Shown here one piece after another: positions 15,676 through 22,540 of a stretch of DNA of 26,114 bases. The translations under genes and the position numbers were made by a program. The stretch lies in the NCBI GenBank assembly GCA_023250495.1, contig JAHFAP010000015.1, positions 1-26,114 of the forward strand, read 5' to 3'. The DNA comes from Deltaproteobacteria bacterium (lineage in GTDB: Bacteria > Desulfobacterota > Binatia > UBA9968). The notes beneath the pieces are model-generated. The model did no database searches. It was not told the DNA's origin and saw nothing but the letters and a program-made list of their open reading frames with translations. How positions within the stretch are numbered: position 1 is the stretch's first letter; every line of letters begins with the position of its first letter.

Positions 15676-16101
15676 ATGGAAGCCCAGATTTTCGAGTTAA
15701 AGACCCCTTATCTCAAAGAGGGGAGAAGCACCCATTTACTTGCTCGAACTGATCTCATGACGGTGATGATCAAGTACTACAATGAAGGAGGAGAGAACGC
15801 CCTCCACGCCCATCCGACCGAGGACCATGTCTTCGTCGTGTTGGATGGAGCGGCGACTTTTTATGACAAAGCAGAGAAGGCCACCGTGCTGAAGAAAGGG
15901 CAGGGAATTTTGATCCCGAAGCAATGCTACTACTGGTTTCAGAATACCGGCGGGAAGCCTCTCATCTTGCTGAGATTCGGCGCTTCGAAGGAAGCTATGG
16001 TTTCAAGAACCAACGTTGAGGGCAAGCCGCTGCTCGCTCGTTCCGCTGAAAACAAGCATGTCGATGCAGTTCCCATCGAAGGAAGCTGCTGGACCCTTTA
16101 G
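15676..16101 (+). CDS. Cupin-domain protein with atypical metal site
   Basis: A single-domain cupin of 141 residues, cytoplasmic. Cupin motif 1 is ENALHAHPTEDHVFVVLDG, keeping the HxH pair. Motif 2 is GQGILIPKQCYYWFQNTGG, where the usual metal-binding histidine after Pro is replaced by Tyr. The metal site is therefore incomplete or rearranged, possibly with the extra His of TEDH as ligand. Single cupins in catabolic clusters often act as dioxygenases, isomerases or sensors; none can be assigned. AAAGGAGGAAGAG precedes the ATG. The next gene, an NMT1-type binding protein, starts 17 bases after the stop. Confidence 0.85.
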   Translation: MEAQIFELKTPYLKEGRSTHLLARTDLMTVMIKYYNEGGENALHAHPTEDHVFVVLDGAATFYDKAEKATVLKKGQGILIPKQCYYWFQNTGGKPLILLRFGASKEAMVSRTNVEGKPLLARSAENKHVDAVPIEGSCWTL

Positions 16102-16118
16102 GAGGAAGTCGCAGAGGC

Positions 16119-17102
16119 ATGAAGAAGGCTGTCTTAGTCTTAGCCGCTTGCCTGCTTCTCTGGCCGGTCCGTGACAGTTCTCCGCAGGAGAAGATTCGGG
16201 TGGGCCATGGCTCTGTGAGCATCCAGTCGGGGCTGGTCTGGATCGCCAAACAGAAGGGGCTTTTCGCCAAATATAATCTCTCTCAGGAAATCATCTACAT
16301 CCCCGGCGGCTCCACTAACATTCAAGCCCTGATCTCCGGGAATCTGGACATTACACAGCTCTCCGGAGCTCCCGGAGTCGCGGCCAATCTCGAAGGCGCG
16401 GACATCGTTTATATCGCCGGCTTTCTCGATAAGCTCAACTACCAGCTCGTCACCCGCCCGGAGATCAAGAGCGTGGAGCAGCTCAAAGGCAAAAAACTGG
16501 GGATCAGCCGGTTCAGCTCCTCGGCTGATTTCGGCCTCCGCGCCATGTTGAAAAGACTCGGAATCGATCCGGCCAAGGACGTCACCATACTTCAGGTCGG
16601 CGATGAGCCGACGCGCAGCGCGGCGGTCAAGGCCGGCAATATCGATGGGACTGTGATGAACGCCCCCTTCGGCACTGAGGCGGCAAAGCTCAACCTCAAC
16701 GTCCTGGCCGACTCTCTCAAAATGGACATTCCCTTTTTCAACACGGGCCTATTGGGCAGCCGGAGATACCTGGATCAACAGGAAGGGAAGGTGCTCAATT
16801 TCCTGCGCGCCTACCTCGAGGCGATCAAGATCCTCAAGACGGACAGAGAATACTCGCTGAAAGCCCTGTCCCAGTTTACCCGGGTGAAGGATCTCAAGCT
16901 CGTCGAAGAGGGGTATGACTATTTCAAAGATCAAATCCAGGCCGTTCCGTATCCCTCATTGGAGGCGATGCAGGCGGTGGTGGCGCAGATCGCAGAGAGC
17001 AATCCGAAGGCCAGGCGGGCCGATGCACAGACTTACATCAGCGACCGCTATCTGAAGCAACTGGAAAACGAGGGCTTCGTGAAGAAGCTTTGGGGGAAGT
17101 AG
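16119..17102 (+). CDS. NMT1/THI5-like ABC-type solute-binding protein
   Basis: A 327-residue periplasmic binding protein. It has a short Sec signal (MKKAVLVLAACLLLWPVRDS) and then the typical first strand KIRVGHGSVSIQSGLVWIAK. The family segments GLFAKYNLSQEIIYIPGG and ISGNLDITQLSGAPGVAANL follow, then IKSVEQLKGKKLGISRFSSS and YISDRYLKQLENEGFVKKLW at the end. This is the SsuA/TauA/NMT1 group that binds sulfonates, nitriles, pyrimidines or other small aromatics. No ABC permease or ATPase is present. It is co-transcribed with the cupin. It ends 23 bases from, and tail to tail with, a truncated homologue on the other strand. Confidence 0.9.
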   Translation: MKKAVLVLAACLLLWPVRDSSPQEKIRVGHGSVSIQSGLVWIAKQKGLFAKYNLSQEIIYIPGGSTNIQALISGNLDITQLSGAPGVAANLEGADIVYIAGFLDKLNYQLVTRPEIKSVEQLKGKKLGISRFSSSADFGLRAMLKRLGIDPAKDVTILQVGDEPTRSAAVKAGNIDGTVMNAPFGTEAAKLNLNVLADSLKMDIPFFNTGLLGSRRYLDQQEGKVLNFLRAYLEAIKILKTDREYSLKALSQFTRVKDLKLVEEGYDYFKDQIQAVPYPSLEAMQAVVAQIAESNPKARRADAQTYISDRYLKQLENEGFVKKLWGK

Positions 17103-17125
17103 AGAATCTTTCCTAAGGCTGGGCT

Positions 17126-17623
17126 CTAGTTGGCGTAGAGTTTTTTAATGAACCCTTCCCGCTCGAGCTCGTCCACTAGGCTCATGTCGAGGAACTCGGA
17201 TGGGTTTTTCTGCGGAGCCTCCATTTCCTTAAGGATGTTCTTCACTCCCTTGATCTCGGCGCGCGGTAGCGGAACCATCCGCCGGGAAAAGAAATCGTAG
17301 GTCGTCTCGATAGCCTCGGCGTCGTTGATTTTAAGATATTTCCTCAAGACCCTCAGGCTTCCCTCCTTGTTCGTCCTGATGTAGTGAATCGCCTCGATCT
17401 CGGCCCTGAGCATCTCCTTGGCCAGCGGCCGCTGCTTGTCGAGGAACGAGCGGGTCACGATGAGCGAGGTATTAGGGTAGGAGCTGAAGTCCCCGATGTC
17501 TGCGAGGACATTCATGCCGAGCTTTCGAGCGTGATAGATATCCGGATAGGAGAGAATGGTCGCGTCGATGTGGCCGAGAGCGAGCCGCCAGTCCTTTTTC
17601 CGCTTTCCGTTTTCATACTTCAT
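17126..17623 (-). pseudogene. Truncated NMT1-like solute-binding protein (C-terminal half only)
   Basis: An open frame of 165 residues. From about residue 13 (LALGHIDATILSYPDIYHA) to the end (LEREGFIKKLYAN) it matches the second half of NMT1-type binding proteins. It corresponds to roughly residue 170 onward of the intact neighbour at 16119-17102. The signal peptide and first lobe are missing, so it cannot be exported or close around a ligand. Its first residues, MKYENGKRKKDW, are translated from a heptameric TTCATCC tract and look like non-coding DNA. The ATG overlaps the hydantoinase A stop as ATGA, so it could still be translated by coupling. The best reading is a remnant of a full-length gene that closed the hydantoinase operon and lost its 5' half. 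Confidence 0.7.
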
Positions 17624-17625
17624 CC
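17598..17625 (+). repeat. Heptameric TTCATCC tract at the hydantoinase A/binding-protein junction
   Basis: Units start at 17598 (TTCCGCT), 17605 (TTCCGTT), 17612 (TTCATAC) and 17619 (TTCATCC), written on the plus strand. The tract contains the last codons and stop of hydantoinase A and the first codons of the truncated binding-protein gene, both on the minus strand. No TTGACG promoter follows it on the plus strand. Confidence 0.7.
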
Positions 17626-19668
17626 TTTATGAAGCACGTCTATGATCAGATGGCCAAATTCATTCACAAGGGCCGCGTCTCCGGGGTAGATGAGGATCGT
17701 GGAACCTATTTCTTCCACGACCGCCGGTCCTTGCAATTGCTCTCCGGGCCTGAGCCAGCGGCGCAGGAAAATCGGACACGAGACCGGCCCCTGAGCGCCA
17801 TCGAACGTGACCAGCCTGGCACCCTTTTTTCCTTTGTCGTCCTCGCGGAACGATGCTCTGAGAGAGAGCCGGTTCGCCGAGGCGGCTACGGCAGTCAGAC
17901 GGAGGTTCACGATCACGACCGGCTCTTCGGGCGCGGAGTGGCCGTAGTGCTCATGGTAGAGGGCGTTGAAGCGGGAGCGGATGGATGTCAACTCGCCGAG
18001 TCTGCTCAGCTCTTCAGTGACCGGAACCGGCAGCGTGTATTCCTGTCCGCGGTAGCGCATATCGAGAAACCGGCGCAGGATGATTTTTCTCTCTTCGGCT
18101 CCTTCGGAAATCAGCGTCTCCACGGCCTGCCTCTCCAAAGGAGCAAACCGCGCCGCGAGTTCTTCTCCCGATATCTCCGACAGCTCGCGGAGGCAGGTTT
18201 GAACGTAGTCGTGTTTGAGATCCGCCAGCAGCATTCCCAGCGCGGAGAAATGGGCCGGCATCGGCGGAATGACCACGCGCGGGACCGAGAGCTCCCTGGC
18301 GATCGCGACGGCGTGCAGCGGACCTCCACCGCCGCTCGCCACCAAAACGCAATCGCGGGGATCATAGCCCCTTTCCACGGAGACGGCGCGCACGGCCAGG
18401 GACATGTTGTAGTTGGCAATGGTAATTATGCCGAGCGCGGCCTCCTCCAGACCAAGGCCGAGGGGATTGCAAATGTGTTCCTTTATCGCCTCGACCGCCC
18501 TGTCTTTCTGCAGGCGTATCCCGCCGCCGAGAAAATATTCCGGATCGATCCGCCCCAAAACGAGATTCGCGTCGGTGACCGTCGGATCTTTTCCGCCCCT
18601 GCCGTAGCAAGCCGGACCAGGAGCCGCTCCCGCGCTCCGCGGGCCGACTTTGAGAGCGCCGGCGTCGTCGATCCAGGCGATGCTTCCTCCTCCGGCGCCG
18701 ACCTCCACGATGTCCACGACCGGAAGCATCATCGGCTGTCCGGAAACGTAGCCGCCGATGTAATAGCTGCTGGTCAGCTCCGGGTGAAAGTCCTTGATGA
18801 GACTCGCCTTGGCCGTCGTCCCGCCCATGTCAAGGGAGATCATGCGCCGGCAGTTAAGAGCTTCGCCCAGAGCTGCGGTGCCAATCACTCCGGCGACAGG
18901 TCCCGACTCCATCATCGTGACCGGGACCCTCTTGGCCGTCTCGACCGACATCGCTCCGCCGTTCGACTGCATGATCAGGAAGGCGCCGCGGAAGCCCGAA
19001 GCGTCAAAGAGCTGCTCCAGGGCAATCAGGTAGCGAGTCACAATCGGTCCTACGTAGGCGTTGAGAACGGTCGTCGAGGTGCGCTCGTATTCTCGGCATT
19101 CGCGCAGGATCTCGTGCGAAAGAGCGACGTAGGCTTCGGGGAACTCGTGTCGCAAAAGCTCGCCGAGCCTCTGCTCGTGGACCGGATTGGCGTAGGAGTG
19201 GAGAAGACAAACGGCGGCGCTCTCTACTTTTCTGGACTTAAGCTCGGCGATCGCCGCGCGCGCCGAATGCTCCTCCAGAGGTTCTAGAATCTCTCCGGAG
19301 GCGAGCAGCCGTTCATCCACCTCGAAGCGCAGCTCTCTCGGCACCAAGGGCGCGGGCCGGTGAAAAAAAAGATTGTATCCCTCGGGCCGATTGCCGCGGC
19401 CGATCTCGTAGACGTCGCGGAAGCCGCGCGTCGTGATCAGTCCGGTGGCGGCCCCCTGGCGCTCGAGCACCGCGTTGATGGCGATGGTGGAGCCGTGGAC
19501 GAAAAACTCCGCTGTCGAGAGCTGAACGTTTGCCTGTGTCAAGCAATCTTGGATTCCGCGCGTCAGCTCTTCGGGCGTGGTTAGAGACTTGCTCTGATAG
19601 AGGTTGCCCTGCTCATCCAGGGCGACGAGGTCGGTGAAAGTCCCGCCGATATCGACTGCAATTCTCAT
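17620..19668 (-). CDS. hyuA: Hydantoinase/oxoprolinase A-type subunit
   Basis: A 682-residue protein of the N-methylhydantoinase A/acetone carboxylase beta family. The ATP-binding actin-like fold starts at once with RIAVDIGGTFTDLVALDEQG (GGTFTD at residues 8-13). Further family blocks are FVHGSTIAINAVLERQGAAT, ISLDMGGTTAKASLIKDF, and VGPRSAGAAPGPACYGRGG. The length is normal for the family. With the B subunit it would hydrolyse a cyclic amide such as a hydantoin or 5-oxoproline at the cost of ATP; acetone or acetophenone carboxylase relatives lack a clear discriminator here. It is downstream of the B subunit on the same strand, separated by a 216-base palindromic spacer. Its C-terminal end runs into a heptamer tract that supplies the stop codon. 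Confidence 0.92.
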   Translation of the reverse strand: MRIAVDIGGTFTDLVALDEQGNLYQSKSLTTPEELTRGIQDCLTQANVQLSTAEFFVHGSTIAINAVLERQGAATGLITTRGFRDVYEIGRGNRPEGYNLFFHRPAPLVPRELRFEVDERLLASGEILEPLEEHSARAAIAELKSRKVESAAVCLLHSYANPVHEQRLGELLRHEFPEAYVALSHEILRECREYERTSTTVLNAYVGPIVTRYLIALEQLFDASGFRGAFLIMQSNGGAMSVETAKRVPVTMMESGPVAGVIGTAALGEALNCRRMISLDMGGTTAKASLIKDFHPELTSSYYIGGYVSGQPMMLPVVDIVEVGAGGGSIAWIDDAGALKVGPRSAGAAPGPACYGRGGKDPTVTDANLVLGRIDPEYFLGGGIRLQKDRAVEAIKEHICNPLGLGLEEAALGIITIANYNMSLAVRAVSVERGYDPRDCVLVASGGGGPLHAVAIARELSVPRVVIPPMPAHFSALGMLLADLKHDYVQTCLRELSEISGEELAARFAPLERQAVETLISEGAEERKIILRRFLDMRYRGQEYTLPVPVTEELSRLGELTSIRSRFNALYHEHYGHSAPEEPVVIVNLRLTAVAASANRLSLRASFREDDKGKKGARLVTFDGAQGPVSCPIFLRRWLRPGEQLQGPAVVEEIGSTILIYPGDAALVNEFGHLIIDVLHKG

Positions 19669-19680
19669 AGCGTGAGTAGG

Positions 19681-19891
19681 CCGTTGAAAAAGGCGATCTG
19701 CCCTTCGGCAGTGAGCTCAGGGCCGAACTGCCATCAGCCCGCCTGGGAATCTCTCTCCGGGCCAATGCGATACAGACGTCTTACACTCAACTGAGTACTG
19801 AGAGTATCGCTGCGGTACGCTTGATCCTCCTCGTCCCACGCATCGGCCCTTCGAGATACTCCCAGGCGGGCGGTTGCAAGGTCTTCAACGG
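19681..19891. repeat. Nested imperfect palindromic element between hydantoinase B and A
   Basis: Outer arms CCGTTGAA (19681-19688) and TTCAACGG (19884-19891) are exact inverted copies. Inner 33-base arms at 19737-19769 and 19839-19871 match at 27 of 33 positions when one is reverse-complemented, including GCCCGCCTGGGA exactly. A third stem, GCGATAC (19767-19773) with GTATCGC (19804-19810), lies inside. The element occupies nearly the whole gap and includes the stop codon of the B subunit. There is no coding capacity; it looks like a non-autonomous palindromic repeat or MITE-like insertion. Confidence 0.7.
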
Positions 19892-21549
19892 TTAGAGTTA
19901 TCTCGTGGCACGTAGCCCTGTCTTTTATCTTGTTCGATTAGGGCTGGAAAACGTTCTCCCGGTGGTCCGTAGCCGCCGCCGCCCGCTGTAAGGAAGGTGA
20001 CGACTCCTCCTTTTTTCACCGGCGTGTTGCGCCCCTTGGTGATCCAGCGACCGGGATCCTCGGGGCTTTGACGAACCAGGGCTCTTGCGGGCTTGCCGCT
20101 CTCCCCGCCGGCGATCCCCCAGGGCGGACAGAGATTCCTTTCGACATTGATGTTGACGTGGCCGTCGCAGAGCAGGCGAACCGCAATCTCGATCCCCAGG
20201 CCGCCGCGGAACTTCCCAGCGCCGCCGCTCCCTTCGCGCAGGCGGTGAAACTCGAAGAGGAGCGGATAATTAAGTTCCTGCAACTCAACGGGGGCATTCT
20301 GCACATCTCCCTGGCAGACGGAGACCGTCGCGTTCTCGCCGTCCTCGTGCGGCCGGCCGCCCCAGCCTCCGCCCATGATGCTTTGACAAAGAAATCGCCG
20401 GCCGGTGCGCGGATCGACGCCGTGAAAGGCGTAGCCTCCCATGTCGCCCTTGTGGGCCGCGGGTATTTTTTCCGGCAGCGCCGGCGCCAGAGCGGTCAAG
20501 ATCAGATCCACCACTGTCGGGAGCGTCCGGCTCCAGTTGCCGACGGCGGCGGGCGGCGTCGCGCTCAGCAGCTTTCCCGGAGGGATGATGACATTGAGAC
20601 AACGAAAGCAGCCCTCGTCTATAGGAGAGAATGGGCTCACCAGAGACTTGAAGGCGACTCGCGCCGCAGCCACGGCCCCGGACTCGCCGGAATTGATCGA
20701 TCCCGTGACCTGATCGCTGATCTCGGAGAAGTCGATGGTTATCTCCTCGCCCGAGACTTCTACTCTTACCCTCAAAAGAATCGGACGATTAAGATCGACT
20801 CCATCGCTGTCGAACAGCGCCTCGGCGCGGTACACGCCGGATGGGATTTTCGCGATCTCGCGGCGGGAGAGCGCTTCGGACTGGTCCCAGATAGTGCGCA
20901 CACATTCCCGAAAGACTTCGAGCCCGTAGCGATCAAGAATCTCGCCCAGCCGTCGCTCGCCGATCCGGCAGGCGGCGATCTGCGCTCTCAAGTCACCCAT
21001 CGAAGAGTCGGGGAAGCGCACGTTGTCGCCGATGATCTGGAAAATGTCCCGGTCAAGCTCGCCCCGGCGGTATAACTTCACAGAGCGGAGCTGCAGCCCT
21101 TCTTCGTAGACTTCGCGCGTACCGCTGGAGGCGAATCCAGTATGGCTTCCGCCGATATCCACCCAGTGGGCCCGCACGGCCGGGAAGGCGACAAGCTCGC
21201 CCCGGTAGAAAAACGGAGTGTAGATCACCACGTTGTTGAGATGCTGACCGCAGACGTAGGGGTGGTTCATGATGACAACATCGCCCGGCTCAAAGCCCTC
21301 CTCTTTGTATCGCTTCACTCCGTCGAGGATCGCCGGGCCCAGGTCGGCGAGGAAAATCGGCAGCGCGCCGAAATTTTGCGACATGATGTTCCCCGCCGGA
21401 TCCACCAACCCCACGCAGTAGTCGCGCACCTCGTAGATCATCATGTTGTAGGAGGTCTTGCGCAGCACCGTGGCCATCTCATTGGCCGTGGTCGCCAGCC
21501 CGCTGCGCACCACCTCCAGAGTGATCGGGTTTACTTTGGTTCCGGCCAT
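19885..21549 (-). CDS. hyuB: Hydantoinase/oxoprolinase B-type subunit
   Basis: A 554-residue protein of the hydantoinase B family, the catalytic partner of the A subunit. The family opening is NPITLEVVRSGLATTANEMA, then VVIMNHPYVCGQHLNNVVIY, VRAHWVDIGGSHTGF, and a C-terminal glycine-rich TAGGGGYGPPGERFP. The length is normal. The ATG lies only 3 bases after the stop of the upstream nitroreductase, with GAGGAAAAG inside that gene's last codons as ribosome-binding site, so translation is probably coupled. Its stop codon TGA lies in the outer arm of the palindromic element that separates it from the A subunit; the last residues (DNSNR) may therefore have been changed by that insertion. Confidence 0.92.
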   Translation of the reverse strand: MAGTKVNPITLEVVRSGLATTANEMATVLRKTSYNMMIYEVRDYCVGLVDPAGNIMSQNFGALPIFLADLGPAILDGVKRYKEEGFEPGDVVIMNHPYVCGQHLNNVVIYTPFFYRGELVAFPAVRAHWVDIGGSHTGFASSGTREVYEEGLQLRSVKLYRRGELDRDIFQIIGDNVRFPDSSMGDLRAQIAACRIGERRLGEILDRYGLEVFRECVRTIWDQSEALSRREIAKIPSGVYRAEALFDSDGVDLNRPILLRVRVEVSGEEITIDFSEISDQVTGSINSGESGAVAAARVAFKSLVSPFSPIDEGCFRCLNVIIPPGKLLSATPPAAVGNWSRTLPTVVDLILTALAPALPEKIPAAHKGDMGGYAFHGVDPRTGRRFLCQSIMGGGWGGRPHEDGENATVSVCQGDVQNAPVELQELNYPLLFEFHRLREGSGGAGKFRGGLGIEIAVRLLCDGHVNINVERNLCPPWGIAGGESGKPARALVRQSPEDPGRWITKGRNTPVKKGGVVTFLTAGGGGYGPPGERFPALIEQDKRQGYVPRDNSNR

Positions 21550-21552
21550 CGC

Positions 21553-22332
21553 TTACTTTTCCTCGGCGGAGACTCCACGGGATGAGGAATGCACCGGCAC
21601 CGTGGCCTCGCGCAGGCCGTAGAGATAGCGGATGATCTGCTCATTGGACATGTACTTGCTCATGTCGTAGCGGTCGTAGTGGACGAGATCCTCCAACGGG
21701 CGGCGCACTCCTTCGCGCGGCCCGACATCGGGAAGACCGATGGGAACGATCAGATAGAGCGTGAGCAGGTCGGGGACGCCGAGGATGCGCTTGAAAGGCT
21801 CCTGGATGTGGATCGTTACCCATTCGGAAGTCAGTCCCAAGGAAGCCACCGCCAAATGAATTAAGAAAGATGCGTTCGCCAGCCCGTCGGTCAAGTGGGA
21901 CTGGTCGCGGCCGAAGGTGTGCGCACCCATGACCGTGCCCCACTGGCGCCGGCCGTCTCCCAGGACCACGATGATCGCGGGGGCCAGATGCCAGTTGGCC
22001 TTTTTCTTGTTGAACGCGAGCGATTCGTGCAGCTTTTCCCTGACCTGGTAAGAGGGATGGCGCAGCTTGTATTCGCGCTGCTGCTCCATCCAGAAAATGT
22101 AGTCCGTATTATATTCCGAGTAGGCGTCGCGGAGCCGGCGTTTGATCTCCGGGTCCCGAACGACGATGAATTCCCAAGGCTGGGAGTTCGCCCCGGACAT
22201 GGCCCAGCGCGCGACTTCGAGAATCTTTTCCACGTGGCCATCAGGAATAGGATCCGGCTTGAACTTGCGCACGCTCATCCTAGTCGTCACCAGATCGTGG
22301 AGCATTTCGTATTCCTTGGTTACTTCGGCCAT
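21553..22332 (-). CDS. Nitroreductase-family FMN oxidoreductase (copy 2)
   Basis: A 259-residue paralogue of the nitroreductase at 2082-2855. It has the FMN segments TTRMSVRKFKPDPIPDG and MSGANSQPWEFIVV. It shares the block VVLGDGRRQWGTVMGAHTFG, followed by DQSHLTDGLANA, with only a few changes; the C-terminal region SKYMSNEQIIRYLYGLRE is also common to both. AAGGAGAAA precedes the ATG by about six bases. It is the first gene of the minus-strand hydantoinase operon, overlapping functionally with hydantoinase B by tight spacing. It could reduce an unsaturated or nitro-substituted cyclic substrate before ring opening; that link is inference from context. Confidence 0.88.
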   Translation of the reverse strand: MAEVTKEYEMLHDLVTTRMSVRKFKPDPIPDGHVEKILEVARWAMSGANSQPWEFIVVRDPEIKRRLRDAYSEYNTDYIFWMEQQREYKLRHPSYQVREKLHESLAFNKKKANWHLAPAIIVVLGDGRRQWGTVMGAHTFGRDQSHLTDGLANASFLIHLAVASLGLTSEWVTIHIQEPFKRILGVPDLLTLYLIVPIGLPDVGPREGVRRPLEDLVHYDRYDMSKYMSNEQIIRYLYGLREATVPVHSSSRGVSAEEK

Positions 22333-22410
22333 TCCAGTTTCTCCTTCCTGGACTTGTTGGGTTCATTTGAGAGGTAGTATAGGGGAGCGTAGAAAGTCAA
22401 CCGGACGGCT

Positions 22411-22459
22411 CTCATGCTTCATCCTTCATCCTTCCGCCTTCATCCTTTCCCCTCGCCCC
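22411..22459 (+). repeat. Heptameric TTCATCC tract directly before promoter C
   Basis: The cleanest tract. Seven units start at 22411, 22418, 22425, 22432, 22439, 22446 and 22453; TTCATCC is exact at 22418, 22425 and 22439, with TTCCGCC at 22432. The next unit in phase is TTGACGT, whose first six bases are the -35 of promoter C at 22460. Confidence 0.8.
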
Positions 22460-22489
22460 TTGACGTCCATCATCCATCTGCCCTATTTT
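22460..22489 (+). promoter_or_regulatory. Promoter cassette, copy C
   Basis: TTGACG (22460-22465), an 18-base spacer TCCATCATCCATCTGCCC and TATTTT (22484-22489), about 50 bases before the amidohydrolase ATG. It would drive the operon of amidohydrolase, racemase-fold protein and binding proteins. B and C also share GGATC just downstream of the -10. Confidence 0.65.
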
Positions 22490-22540
22490 TGGATCGTCTT
22501 TCGCGCAACAAATTTCAGGCTGCAGCAAGAAGGAGGATCT

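Noticed and set aside
17629..19287. 552-codon plus-strand open frame
   Set aside because: Antisense to hydantoinase A; composition is typical of a shadow frame.
20068..21075. 335-codon plus-strand open frame
   Set aside because: Antisense to hydantoinase B, with no motif or start signal.
22362..22405. Minus-strand TTGACT and TATACT upstream of the second nitroreductase as a promoter
   Set aside because: Spacing is only about 13 bases, too short for a standard promoter, although the -10-like block is good.
22142..22540. Upstream in-frame extension of the amidohydrolase
   Set aside because: It covers the opposite-strand nitroreductase start, the heptamer tract and promoter C; the ATG at 22541 has a strong ribosome-binding site and starts just before the DSH metal motif.
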